Assembly (NCBI GenBank): GCA_016721195.1
Contig: JADKIO010000005.1
Coordinates: forward strand, 866,001-930,000
Direction: 5' to 3'
From: Candidatus Geothrix skivensis
GTDB lineage: Bacteria; Acidobacteriota; Holophagae; Holophagales; Holophagaceae
DNA length: 64,000 nt
Shown: positions 17,956 to 26,740 of the stretch, in pieces
Position numbering within the stretch: the stretch's first letter is position 1
How the letters are laid out: each line of letters starts with the position of its first letter
Made by a program: the position numbers and the translations under genes
The notes under the pieces: generated by a model
The model's input: only the letters and a program-made list of their open reading frames with translations
What the model was told of the DNA's origin: nothing
The model's database searches: none

Positions 17956-19323
17956 ATGGACCGGTACGAATCCAAACGTGGTGATGGCTCGGGGCTGCCG
18001 ATTTTTTTCGGCCGTGCCCTGGTCTGCCTGGCATCCATGTTGTTCCTGGGGTTCGGCCTGGGGCTTAGTGTCCACAAGGGTGCGTCCATCCTGTGGACCA
18101 GCGGACTGGTAGGCACGCTTGTCCTGGTGCTCGTGCTCATGGCCCGGTGGCAGATCATGCCCGTCACTGAACCCCTTGGGCAGTTGCTGGGGGGTCATCG
18201 CCCCAAGTCCATCGAGGACTTGCCCCGGGCCTGGTCGGCCATGGAGCAGGAGAATGTGGACCTGCGGGAAAAAGCGGCCCGGGAGGATCGATTGCTGCCT
18301 GGGATCATGGCCCGGTTGGAAGAAGGCGTGCTGCTCTTCGGTCCGGGTGGTCGGCTCGAGCAGTTCAATCCTGCGGCCCAGAGGCACCTAGGTCTCAGTG
18401 CGCCGCTTTCCAAGGGCATGACCATTGGCGAAATATTCCAAGACCCCGAGGGCCCCGATGCCATCGCGAGGGCTTTTCGAGGTTCCTCCTGCGAGTGGCG
18501 GTTGTCCCGCACCGCCCGGACCCTGAGGGTACGGGCCATCCCTTTCGCGCCCCTGGGATCCGTCAGCGGTGTCCTGCTGACCCTGGATGATGTCACCAGC
18601 CAGGAGGCACTCGAGACCACCCGGCAGAAGTTCATCTCCAACGTGAGCCATGAGCTCAAGACCCCCGTGACGGCCATCCGCATCGCCGCCGAAAACCTGC
18701 AGGAGGAGTACCTGGAGGACGGGGCCCGCTCCAGCGCCCAGTCCATCATGCGCTCCGTGGACCGGCTCACCCTCCTGCTGGGGGATCTTTCCGAACTGAG
18801 CCGCATTGAAAGCGGGGCCCTGCACCTGGCGCCGGTGCCCCTGAACCTCCAGGCTTTCCTCGACACCCTCCTGAAGGACCTGCAGCCCCGGAGCGAAGCC
18901 TGCGGGGTCCACCTGGCCCTGGAGGTGGAGGCCCCTCCCGAGACCATCATCCTGGTGGATCCCCTGCGCCTGCACCAGGTGCTCGAGAACCTGGCTTCCA
19001 ACGCCCTGAAGTTCAGTCCGCCCGGGGGCCGGGTGGACCTGTCCGTGAAGATCACCAGCCAGGGGCAGATCTGGGAGGTGCGGGACCAGGGGCCGGGCAT
19101 CCCGGAAGCGGAACAGGGGCGCATCTTCGAACGCTTCTACCGGGCCCAGGGGGCCAAGGCCCAGCCCGGAACCGGACTGGGCCTGGCCATCGTCAAGCAC
19201 CTCTGCCGCCTGATGGGCGGCGAAGTCTCCTTGGAAAGCAGGCCCGGCGCAGGGGCCACCTTCCGCGTCATCCTGCCGCCTCAGTCAGAGCATCAGGATC
19301 CTGCAGGTCCGCCCAGCCGATAG
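17956..19323 (+). CDS. phoR: Phosphate-type sensor histidine kinase (PhoR-like)
   Basis: 455 residues. TM segments at 17-38 and 46-63 with almost no periplasmic loop between, as in PhoR; a cytoplasmic PAS domain at about 115-215; H-box FISNVSHELKTPVTAIR with phospho-accepting His232; then HATPase with NLASNALKF, GRVDLSV, DQGPGIP and GTGLGLAIVKH. It should phosphorylate PhoB when phosphate is low and Pst/PhoU relieve inhibition. Its end overlaps the end of phoB, on the opposite strand, by 31 bases; the two are convergent rather than a phoBR operon. Confidence 0.9.
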   Translation: MDRYESKRGDGSGLPIFFGRALVCLASMLFLGFGLGLSVHKGASILWTSGLVGTLVLVLVLMARWQIMPVTEPLGQLLGGHRPKSIEDLPRAWSAMEQENVDLREKAAREDRLLPGIMARLEEGVLLFGPGGRLEQFNPAAQRHLGLSAPLSKGMTIGEIFQDPEGPDAIARAFRGSSCEWRLSRTARTLRVRAIPFAPLGSVSGVLLTLDDVTSQEALETTRQKFISNVSHELKTPVTAIRIAAENLQEEYLEDGARSSAQSIMRSVDRLTLLLGDLSELSRIESGALHLAPVPLNLQAFLDTLLKDLQPRSEACGVHLALEVEAPPETIILVDPLRLHQVLENLASNALKFSPPGGRVDLSVKITSQGQIWEVRDQGPGIPEAEQGRIFERFYRAQGAKAQPGTGLGLAIVKHLCRLMGGEVSLESRPGAGATFRVILPPQSEHQDPAGPPSR

Positions 19324-19997
19324 CCGACGCCCACCACGGTCTCGATGAATTCCGCGGCGACTTCGCCGAGCTTGGCGCGGACCCGTCGAACATGGGCATC
19401 GATGGTGCGGCTCTCCCCCAGGTACTCGAGCCCCCAGACCTGCTGGAGAATCTTCTCCCGGGTGAGCACCCGCCGCGGATTGGCCAAAAAGTAGGCCAGC
19501 AGCTCGAACTCCCGCCGGGTCAGCTCCACCAGCTGCCCGTCCACCCGGGCCGTGTGCATATCCAGGTCCACGGCGATGGGGCCGAAGATCAGCTGGGGAG
19601 CCCGCTCGGTCTCTTCGTTGGGGGAGGAGCGCCGAAGGATGGCCCGCAGCCGCGCGGCCAGCTCCCGGGCGGAGAACGGCTTGGAGATGTAGTCGTCCGC
19701 TCCCAGCTCCAGGCCCAGGACCCGGTCGATCTCCTCGCTGCGGGCGGTGACCAGCAGGACGGGCAGGCTCCTCAGGGTCGCGTGGGTGCGGATGGCCCGA
19801 AGGACGTCCAGGCCATCCATGTCGGGCAGGCTCAGATCCAGCAGGGCCGCGTCCAGCCTCGGACCACCGGCGTTGAGGGCCAGCAGGGCGTCCCGGCCGG
19901 TGCCGACGGGAATGAGGCTGAAGCCCTCCCGGCGGAGGTGCTGCTCCAGGCCGAGCCGGATTTCGGTGTCGTCTTCGAGGAGGAGGATGCGGGGCAT
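19293..19997 (-). CDS. phoB: OmpR/PhoB-family response regulator
   Basis: 234 residues. Receiver domain with acidic pocket ED at 8-10, phosphorylation site Asp54 (LLDLSLPDMDG), Thr in LLVTARS and Lys in YISKPFS; C-terminal winged helix with LTRREFELLAYF and TIDAHVRRVRAKLG. RBS AAAGGA four bases before the ATG. It follows phoU by 14 bases, so it is the last gene of the pstSCAB-phoU-phoB run. By context it regulates these genes and possibly DUF47-pit. Confidence 0.9.
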   Translation of the reverse strand: MPRILLLEDDTEIRLGLEQHLRREGFSLIPVGTGRDALLALNAGGPRLDAALLDLSLPDMDGLDVLRAIRTHATLRSLPVLLVTARSEEIDRVLGLELGADDYISKPFSARELAARLRAILRRSSPNEETERAPQLIFGPIAVDLDMHTARVDGQLVELTRREFELLAYFLANPRRVLTREKILQQVWGLEYLGESRTIDAHVRRVRAKLGEVAAEFIETVVGVGYRLGGPAGS

Positions 19998-20011
19998 GGG
20001 GTCCTTTGTTC

Positions 20012-20677
20012 CTATTCTACGGAATCTTCGTGAAGGTACGTGTGCTTGGCACTGCGCCCCTCCAGGATGAAGAGCACCTCCTCAGCGATGTTGGTGGCCT
20101 GGTCGGCGATGCGCTCCCAGTTCTTGATGACCAGGATGAGGTGGCTGGCCCGCTCGATGGTCAGGGGATCCGCCATCATGAGCCGGAGCAACTCTCGGTA
20201 GATGTGGCCGTAGAGGGCATCGACGGAATCATCCGCTTTGATGACGGTGCGGGCCAGACCGGCATCGCTGCCGATGAAGGCATCCACGGCCATGCGCACC
20301 ATGCCGCGGGTCTCCTGCCCCAGGCGCTCCAGCGACCCGGTGGAGAGGATGGGCGGGTGCACGTAGGTGGCCCGCCGGGCGATGTTGCAGCAGTGGTCAC
20401 CGATGCGCTCGATCTCGGGGACGATCTTGAGGCTGGAGGCGATGAGGCGCAGGTCCCCTGCGGCCGGGGCCCGAAGCGCCAGCAGGTCCACACACATGCG
20501 GTCCAGCTTCAGCTCCCACTCATCCAGGTTCCGGTCCAGGGCCATCACCTCGTCGGCCTTGGTCCTCGATCGTTCCATCATGGCCTGGATGGTCAAATCG
20601 ATCATCTGCTCCGCCAGCCCGGCCATGGCCAGGATGCCGTCCCGCAGGTCCTTCAGTTCCTGGTCGAATTGACGCAT
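20012..20677 (-). CDS. phoU: Phosphate transport regulator PhoU
   Basis: 221 residues, two helical bundles with the E/DxxxD metal motifs typical of PhoU (EIERIGDHCCNIARR in the first half, NWERIADQATNIAEE in the second). It links the Pst transporter to PhoR, keeping the kinase off when phosphate is plentiful. Its ATG shares a base with the pstB stop (TGATG). Confidence 0.96.
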   Translation of the reverse strand: MRQFDQELKDLRDGILAMAGLAEQMIDLTIQAMMERSRTKADEVMALDRNLDEWELKLDRMCVDLLALRAPAAGDLRLIASSLKIVPEIERIGDHCCNIARRATYVHPPILSTGSLERLGQETRGMVRMAVDAFIGSDAGLARTVIKADDSVDALYGHIYRELLRLMMADPLTIERASHLILVIKNWERIADQATNIAEEVLFILEGRSAKHTYLHEDSVE

Positions 20678-21582
20678 CAGCCGAACCTCCCCGTGATGTA
20701 GTCCTCGGTCATGCGGTGCCCCGGGTTGGTGAACATCTTCTCCGTGAGACCGGTCTCAATGAGCTTGCCCATCCAGAAGAAGGCCGTGTGATCGCTCACC
20801 CGGGCCGCCTGCTGCATATTGTGCGTGACAATCACGATGGTGAACTCGCGCTTCAACTCCATGATCAGCTCTTCCACCCTCGCGGTGGCGATGGGGTCCA
20901 GGGCGGAGCAGGGCTCGTCCATGAGGATGACCTCGGGGCGGACCGCCAGGGCCCGGGCGATGCACAGCCGCTGCTGCTGGCCGCCGGACAGCCCCTGGGC
21001 CGAGTCCTTGAGGCGATCCTTGACTTCCTCCCAGAGGCCGGCGCCCTTCAGACTGCGTTCGACCGCATCTTCAAGGGTGCTCCGGTCCCCCTCGCCCTGG
21101 ATGCGAAGGCCATAGGCGACATTTTCAAAGATGGATTTCGGGAAGGGATTGGATTTCTGGAACACCATCCCGGCCCGTTTCCGGAGGGCAATGACATCGG
21201 TCCCCGGGGCGTAGAGGTCCGTATCCCCCAGCAGCACGCGGCCCTCGACCCGGACGTCGTCGATGAGGTCGTTCATGCGGTTCAGGCAGCGCAGTAGGGT
21301 GCTTTTGCCACAACCGGAAGGCCCGATGAAGGACATGACGGAGTTGCGGGCCACCTTGAGGTCCACGTCGAACAGGGCCTGCTTGCTGCCGTAATACAGG
21401 TTCAACCGCTCCACCTGCAGCATGGTGGGTGACGTCAGTACCGCCGGGTCCGTGAGGGGGAGGTCCGGCTGCACGAAGCTGGCCGGACGCATGCTGGTTT
21501 CGGGGGGTGGCACATGCAGATGCACGGGCTCCGGGACGGGGCGGGGGTCCTCGATTTCCATGTCGATGGCTCCGGGTTTCAT
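20677..21582 (-). CDS. pstB: Phosphate ABC transporter ATPase PstB
   Basis: 301 residues from ATG 21582, three bases after the pstA stop. Residues 54-301 are PstB: Walker [11 protein letters not shown]-loop QKSNPFPKS, signature LSGGQQQR, Walker [13 protein letters not shown], and THNMQQA. The first 53 residues are a Pro-rich acidic extension ([18 protein letters not shown]) that PstB normally lacks. A start at 21423 would remove it, but there is no RBS there, so the extension is probably translated, though starts at 21561 or 21423 remain possible. Confidence 0.94.
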   Translation of the reverse strand: MKPGAIDMEIEDPRPVPEPVHLHVPPPETSMRPASFVQPDLPLTDPAVLTSPTMLQVERLNLYYGSKQALFDVDLKVARNSVMSFIGPSGCGKSTLLRCLNRMNDLIDDVRVEGRVLLGDTDLYAPGTDVIALRKRAGMVFQKSNPFPKSIFENVAYGLRIQGEGDRSTLEDAVERSLKGAGLWEEVKDRLKDSAQGLSGGQQQRLCIARALAVRPEVILMDEPCSALDPIATARVEELIMELKREFTIVIVTHNMQQAARVSDHTAFFWMGKLIETGLTEKMFTNPGHRMTEDYITGRFG

Positions 21583-21584
21583 GT

Positions 21585-23183
21585 TCAAAAGGTGCTCCCC
21601 CCCAGACGCTCCCGCAGCTTGCGCCGGAGGTTCAGGGCGAACAGGTTCAGAAGGACGACCACCAGCAGCAGCAGGAACGCGGTCATGAAGACCATGGGCT
21701 TGGCGGCCTCGGAATTGGGGCTCTGGAAACCCACGTCGTAGATGTGGAAGCCCAGGTGCATGAACTTGCGGTCCAGGTGGAAGAAGGGAAAGGTCCCGTC
21801 CAGCGGCATCGCCGGGGCGAGCTTGACGACGCCCGTCAGCATCAGGGGGGCCACCTCGCCGGCCCCGCGGGCGATGGCGAGGATGAGGCCTGTGAGGATG
21901 CCCGGGGTGGCGCTGGGGAGGACCACGTTCCAGAGGGTCTGCCACTTGGTGGCACCCATGGCCAGACTGGCCTCCCGCTGGGACCGGGCCACGGCACCCA
22001 GGGCCTCTTCGGTGGCCACCACCACCACCGGGACGGTGAGCAGTGCCAGGGTAAGGGAGGCCCAGAGGATGCCACCGGTACCATAGGTCGGTGTGGGCAG
22101 GCTTTCGGCGAAGAAGAGCTTGTCGATGCTGCCACCCAGGCCGTAGACGAAGAACCCGAGACCAAACACCCCGAACACGATGGAAGGCACGCCCGCCAGG
22201 TTGTTCACGGCCACGCGGACGGCCCGGACCAGCCAGCCCTGCTTGGCGTACTCCCGGAGGTAGAGGGCGGTGATCACCCCCAGGGGCACCACCAGCACGG
22301 ACATCACCAGCACCATCATCACGGTGCCGAAGATGGCCGGAAAGATGCCGCCCTCGGTGTTGGATTCCCGGGGATCGTCCGCCACGAACTCCCAGAGGCG
22401 GGAGAGATAGATGCCCAGCTTGCCGAAGAAAGTCAGGTTGTTGGCCGGGACCATCCGGACGACGCTGCCCAGGGGCCATTCCTTGGTCTTGCCATCGACG
22501 GTCTGAAGGTTGAGCGTCCAGGCCTTGGCTTCGGCTCGGGTCTTCTCCAGGCTGGTCTGGAGCTGATCGTAGGTGGTCTGGAGCCCGGCGACCTTGGTTT
22601 CCAGGGCCTGCAAGGCGGCCGCATCGCCACGGGCCTCCAGCTTCCTCCGGGAAAGCCGGAGCTTCTCCAGTCGCCGGTTGAGTTCGCCCACTTCACCTTT
22701 CTCGATGGACCGGATCTGGTGCCGCTGCCGGTTGGCCTCGGGCAAGCGCCGAAGGGCCTCGGCGAGGGCGGCGGGACCGGTGGCGACATCCCGGCCCTCA
22801 TGGCTCAGCGAAGCGATCCGGCCGATGAAGGGGCCGTATTCGAGCCGCTCGATCAGGAGCACATCCTTCGGGTACTCGGGTTGGCCCAGCCCGGCCGTGG
22901 GAATCCAGCGGAAGTCCTGGCCGTAGATATCCCGGTTCGCGACCCGGAACTGGATTTTCTCGGTCTCCTCCCGGCGGGCGGGTTCGTGGCCCGTGATCTC
23001 ACCGAGCAGGGGACCTTCGGTGGTTTGCACCTGGACCAGGGGGCTGGGCCAGAAAAAGCCCATGCCCTTGGCGACGATGTAGCCCACCAGACTGAGGATC
23101 ATGGCGAGGCAGAAGGCCAGCAGGGTTCCCGAGAACCAGACGAAGATCCCGCCCTGCCGGAAGCGTTCAGTCAGGCGGCTCAT
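21585..23183 (-). CDS. pstA: Phosphate ABC transporter permease PstA, long type
   Basis: 532 residues, about 250 longer than E. coli PstA. TM1 at about 17-40 is followed by a large non-membrane region (about 45-240) with a coiled-coil stretch ([21 protein letters not shown] and [15 protein letters not shown]), then the permease core with the EAA-like loop [19 protein letters not shown]. The same enlarged form is found in Pseudomonas Pst systems. ATG shares a base with the pstC stop (TGATG). Works with PstC as the phosphate channel. Confidence 0.93.
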   Translation of the reverse strand: MSRLTERFRQGGIFVWFSGTLLAFCLAMILSLVGYIVAKGMGFFWPSPLVQVQTTEGPLLGEITGHEPARREETEKIQFRVANRDIYGQDFRWIPTAGLGQPEYPKDVLLIERLEYGPFIGRIASLSHEGRDVATGPAALAEALRRLPEANRQRHQIRSIEKGEVGELNRRLEKLRLSRRKLEARGDAAALQALETKVAGLQTTYDQLQTSLEKTRAEAKAWTLNLQTVDGKTKEWPLGSVVRMVPANNLTFFGKLGIYLSRLWEFVADDPRESNTEGGIFPAIFGTVMMVLVMSVLVVPLGVITALYLREYAKQGWLVRAVRVAVNNLAGVPSIVFGVFGLGFFVYGLGGSIDKLFFAESLPTPTYGTGGILWASLTLALLTVPVVVVATEEALGAVARSQREASLAMGATKWQTLWNVVLPSATPGILTGLILAIARGAGEVAPLMLTGVVKLAPAMPLDGTFPFFHLDRKFMHLGFHIYDVGFQSPNSEAAKPMVFMTAFLLLLVVVLLNLFALNLRRKLRERLGGSTF

Positions 23184-25357
23184 CAGATGGACTCGTAGCG
23201 GCGGCGCAGACGCTGGCGGACCAGTTCGGCGACGGTGTTGAGGATGAAGGTGAGGATGAAGAGCAGGAAGGCCGCGAGGAACAGGACCCGGTAGAGGGAG
23301 CCGTGCAGAGGCGCTTCGGGGATCTCAACGGCGATGTTGGCGCTGAGGGTGCGCATGCCGTTGAAGGGGCTCCAGTCCAGGACCGGCGTGTTGCCCGTGG
23401 CCATGAGCACGATCATGGTTTCCCCGATGGCCCGGCCCAGGCCCACCATGGTGGCCGAGAAGATGCCAGGACTGGCGGTGGGCAGCACGATGCGCCAGGC
23501 GGTCTGCCAGGGGCTGGCGCCGCAGGCGAGGCTGGCGGAGGTGAGTGACTTCGGCACGCTGGAGAGGGCATCCTCGCTGATGGTGAAGATGATGGGGATG
23601 ACCGCGAAACCCATGGCAAAGCCCACCACGATGCTGTTGCGCTGGTCGTAGGTGACGCCCAGGGCCGCCTGCAGCCAGGTGCGGTAGCTTCCGCCCATGG
23701 CCACGCGCTCGACCCATGGCCCCAGGGCATTGGTCAGCACCAGGGCCACGAGCAGCACCGGCACCATCCAGAGCACCTCCCGCCCCTGGCCGAAGGCGTT
23801 GCGGAAGGGCTGGGAGAGGCGGCCCCAGAGGGGGGCGAGCAGCAGCCCAAGCAGGAGCACGACGAAGGGATAGAGGAAGACCTCGACGGCCATCCGCTCC
23901 AGCAGGGGGGCCATGACCAGTCCAGCCAGGAAGCCGAGCACGACAGAGGGCAGGGCGGCCATGATCTCGATGGTGGGCTTGATGGTGTTCTTCAGGCGTG
24001 GCGTGGCGAACTGGGAAGTGTACAGGGCACCGAAGACCGCCAGGGGGAATGCGAAGAGCATGGCGTAGAGGGTCCCCTTCAGTGTTCCGAACACCAGGGG
24101 TACCAGGCTGAACTTGGGCTCGAAGTCATCGGTGCCGCCGGTGCTCTGCCAGACGTACTCGGGCTTCTCGTAGCCCTCGTAGTGGGTCTTGCCCCAGAGG
24201 ATGCCGAAGCTGACCTCGGGATGGGGGGCGTCCAGCGACCAGAGGCGCAGGGCCCCGGTGGCTTCGTTGGCGTGGAGGATGAGGTCCCCCCGGGGGGCCA
24301 GGGCCGCAGCCCCGGGGCCATCGAGGCGGGCCGCGAACATTCGGCGCTCGGTGGTCAGGTGATCCACGACCATTTCACCGGAGGTCCAGGCGAGGAAGCG
24401 CTTGTCCCGCTGGCTGGACTGGAAGCCCAGCACGGGGCCGCCGAGCCGGGGGAAGGCATGGAAGACCTGGAGCTGGAAGTCCTCGTTCACCCGGACCCGC
24501 TGGTAGGCGGCCAGCTTCCCGTTGGTCCCACCCACCAGCAGGCTCTGCTGACCGAGGGCGAAGCCCAGGCTCTGGATGGGTTCGCCGAAGGATGCGCTGG
24601 AGAGGGTACGCCCGCTCTCCGGATCGAGGGCGACCAGTTGGCCTTCCCGGGTCCCCACGAAGAGGAGCTTGCCATCGGAGTTCCAGGCGGCGGCGGTGGG
24701 CTGGTCGGCCGATTGGAGGGTGACGGGCTTCCAGGCCAGGGCCGGGGCCGCCGCGTCCAACGCGGTTTCAGCCCACACGAGCCCTGCCTCCGTCCGAGCC
24801 ACCAACCGCAGGGAGCCATCCCCGCCCAGGCCTCCCCCTTCCAGCAGTCGGAAGTGGAGAATCTCATTGGGTACCTGCGCAAGTTGGAGGCCCCCCTGCC
24901 AGTGGGACTCCAGGGTCCACTGGGCGGGATCGTTCTCGCCAGGGGGCTTGGCCCAGGTGAGGCGAGCGAGGAAAAGGCGCCCATCCGCCCCTACCACCAG
25001 GGACTCGCCCCGCGGGTTGAGGGTCGTGGCGGTGCGCCAGGGCAGGGCTGGCCCATCGGCCGGTGCCGGCAGCGGGGTTCCTTCCGGGAAGCGCAGGGCC
25101 TTGAGCCCCCCGCTCTGGGACAGCAGCACGATGGCCTTCCCGGATTCATCCACCCAGGCCCCTCCCGAACGGGGCGCCTGCAGGGTGCCCATGGCGATGG
25201 TGCGGGGCGGGACGAAGAGTGGGAGGGATTCCTTCAGGATGAACAGCAGCATGGCCAGCACGGCCCCGATGATCAGCAGACCCCCACCGGAGATCGTGAA
25301 GGCCATGAGCCTGTCGACGCGTTTGGCGCGGGCCTGATGGGAAGCGGGGCTGGGCAT
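23183..25357 (-). CDS. pstC: Phosphate ABC transporter permease PstC with an inserted beta-propeller
   Basis: 724 residues, more than twice E. coli PstC. TM1 is at about 19-42; residues about 60-400 form an extracytoplasmic domain with five to seven WD40/PQQ-like repeats (VVGADGRLFLARL, LFVGTREGQLVALDPESG, LLVGGTNGKLAAY, ILHANEATGALRLWSLD); then the permease core with EAA loop CGASPWQTAWRIVLPTAS. A long PstC of similar type occurs in some Pseudomonas. The propeller could contact PstS or the envelope. Start ATG 25357 is the family-like start; the frame is open 26 codons further but no better RBS is seen. Confidence 0.92.
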   Translation of the reverse strand: MPSPASHQARAKRVDRLMAFTISGGGLLIIGAVLAMLLFILKESLPLFVPPRTIAMGTLQAPRSGGAWVDESGKAIVLLSQSGGLKALRFPEGTPLPAPADGPALPWRTATTLNPRGESLVVGADGRLFLARLTWAKPPGENDPAQWTLESHWQGGLQLAQVPNEILHFRLLEGGGLGGDGSLRLVARTEAGLVWAETALDAAAPALAWKPVTLQSADQPTAAAWNSDGKLLFVGTREGQLVALDPESGRTLSSASFGEPIQSLGFALGQQSLLVGGTNGKLAAYQRVRVNEDFQLQVFHAFPRLGGPVLGFQSSQRDKRFLAWTSGEMVVDHLTTERRMFAARLDGPGAAALAPRGDLILHANEATGALRLWSLDAPHPEVSFGILWGKTHYEGYEKPEYVWQSTGGTDDFEPKFSLVPLVFGTLKGTLYAMLFAFPLAVFGALYTSQFATPRLKNTIKPTIEIMAALPSVVLGFLAGLVMAPLLERMAVEVFLYPFVVLLLGLLLAPLWGRLSQPFRNAFGQGREVLWMVPVLLVALVLTNALGPWVERVAMGGSYRTWLQAALGVTYDQRNSIVVGFAMGFAVIPIIFTISEDALSSVPKSLTSASLACGASPWQTAWRIVLPTASPGIFSATMVGLGRAIGETMIVLMATGNTPVLDWSPFNGMRTLSANIAVEIPEAPLHGSLYRVLFLAAFLLFILTFILNTVAELVRQRLRRRYESI

Positions 25358-25398
25358 GGGGTCTCGTCCAGGTCGGGGAAGGGCTCGGATCAATGAAC

Positions 25399-25429
25399 AA
25401 GCGTGCCGGAGGATTTCCCCGGCACGCTT
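25399..25429 (-). terminator. Intercistronic terminator/attenuator after pstS
   Basis: 11-bp stem AAGCGTGCCGG paired with 25419-25429, loop of nine bases. On the minus strand the stem is followed by GTTCATT. It lies between pstS and pstC, where partial termination is known in other bacteria to keep PstS far more abundant than the permeases. Confidence 0.65.
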
Positions 25430-25442
25430 TTGCACTGCAGCA

Positions 25443-26417
25443 CTACTTCAGCTTGGCGAACTCTTCGATTTCCATCTTGGCGGTGAGGGGCAGGAATCCG
25501 TCCTTCACCACGACCTCCTGGCCTTCCTTGCTGAGCACGAACTTCAGGAATTCCCGGGTCAGGGGATCCATGGGCTTCTTGGGGTCCTTGTTGATGTAGA
25601 CGTAGAGGAAGCGGGCCATGGGGTATTTCCCGCTGAGCGCGTTCTCGTAGGTGGCCTCGAAGGGGGCCCCGCCGTTCTTCTTGTCATCGGAGAGGGGCAC
25701 GGCGCGCACGCCGGAGGTGAGGTAGCCGATGCCGCTGTAGCCGATGGCGTAGCGGTCGGAGCCCACGCTCTGGACCACGGAGGAGGACCCGGGCTGCTCC
25801 TTGACGGTGTCCTTGAAGTCGCCCTTGAAGAGGGCGTGCTCCTTGAAGTAGCCATAGGTGCCGCTGGCGCTGTTGCGGCCATAGAGGCTGAGGGGGCGGC
25901 TGGCGGCTTCACCGGTAAGGCCAAGTTCACCCCAGGTCTTCAGGTCCCTGGCCAGGCCCCCCTTGCGGGTCTTCGAGAAGATCGCGTCCACCTGCTGCAT
26001 GCTGAGGGCCTTGATGGGGTTGCCCTTGTTCACGAAGACGGCCAGGGCGTCGATGGCCACCGCCACCTTGGTGGGCTTGTAGCCGAACTTCTTCTCGAAC
26101 TTGTCCATCTCCTCGTTCTTCATCTCCCGGCTCATGGGGCCCAGCTGGCTGGTGCTTTCGATGAGGGCCGGAGGCGCGGTGGTGGAGCCCTTGCCTTCCA
26201 CCTGGATCTTCACGTTCGGGTAATGCTTGTTGAAGCCCTCGACCCAGTAGGTCATGAGGTTGTTCAAGGTGTCAGAACCAATGGAGTTGAGGTTCCCGCT
26301 CACGCCGGACACCTTCTTGTAGGTGGTGAGCTTGGGGTCCACCTTGACGGTCTGGGCCGTCGCGGTCAGTCCCACTAGGGTGGCCAGAACGGTCTGGGCC
26401 AGGAATCGGATCCTCAT
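25443..26417 (-). CDS. pstS: Phosphate-binding protein PstS
   Basis: 324 residues. Signal peptide 1-21 (cleaved after TATA-Q), then the periplasmic phosphate-binding fold: [43 protein letters not shown], and [18 protein letters not shown], where the phosphate is held by backbone and Ser/Arg/Asp groups. RBS AGGAGG six bases before ATG (TTAGGAGGCATCCATG). First gene of the pst operon, preceded by a putative Pho box. Confidence 0.95.
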   Translation of the reverse strand: MRIRFLAQTVLATLVGLTATAQTVKVDPKLTTYKKVSGVSGNLNSIGSDTLNNLMTYWVEGFNKHYPNVKIQVEGKGSTTAPPALIESTSQLGPMSREMKNEEMDKFEKKFGYKPTKVAVAIDALAVFVNKGNPIKALSMQQVDAIFSKTRKGGLARDLKTWGELGLTGEAASRPLSLYGRNSASGTYGYFKEHALFKGDFKDTVKEQPGSSSVVQSVGSDRYAIGYSGIGYLTSGVRAVPLSDDKKNGGAPFEATYENALSGKYPMARFLYVYINKDPKKPMDPLTREFLKFVLSKEGQEVVVKDGFLPLTAKMEIEEFAKLK

Positions 26418-26477
26418 GGATGCCTCCTAAGTAGCCTTGATCCTGGGTCCCGGGGGTGAATCCCTTTGTTGCATTCC

Positions 26478-26493
26478 GTGACATCCGTGTAAC
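26478..26493 (-). promoter_or_regulatory. Putative Pho box upstream of pstS
   Basis: On the minus strand GTTACACGGATGTCAC, half-sites GTTAC and GTCAC 11 bases apart; a third weaker half-site (GCAAC) follows 10 bases later. It matches the motif upstream of DUF47-pit at 13 of 16 bases. It lies 61 bases before the pstS ATG. I see no convincing -10 after it. Confidence 0.6.
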
Positions 26494-26510
26494 TTCATCC
26501 CGGAACCCGC

Positions 26511-26539
26511 TTGCCCTTCTCAAAATAAGTGGGTTTAAT
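26511..26539 (+). promoter_or_regulatory. Candidate promoter for the RNase E/G-ZIP-lptD operon
   Basis: -35 TTGCCC (26511-26516), 17-base spacer, -10 TTTAAT (26534-26539). The predicted transcript starts near 26546, giving a 5' leader of about 195 bases before the TTG start. The pstS-rng gap (26418-26740, 323 bases) also holds the pst regulatory site; otherwise I see no gene in it. Confidence 0.5.
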
Positions 26540-26740
26540 GCTTAGAGATCCTGCGTGCTGACCGAGGCACCGCCCGCGCACGGGGATCGCGACCATCCTT
26601 TTTTTCCACGGGTGGCCGAAGTCAGGGCAGGGCCCCCTTCGGTTTCCCATCCACCATCCCAATCCATCCCCACACCCAAGGCCGCTGAGCCTGCCGGGCG
26701 TAAGCCGCAGCCAGGACCGAGGGCCCCACCAGGAGCCTCC

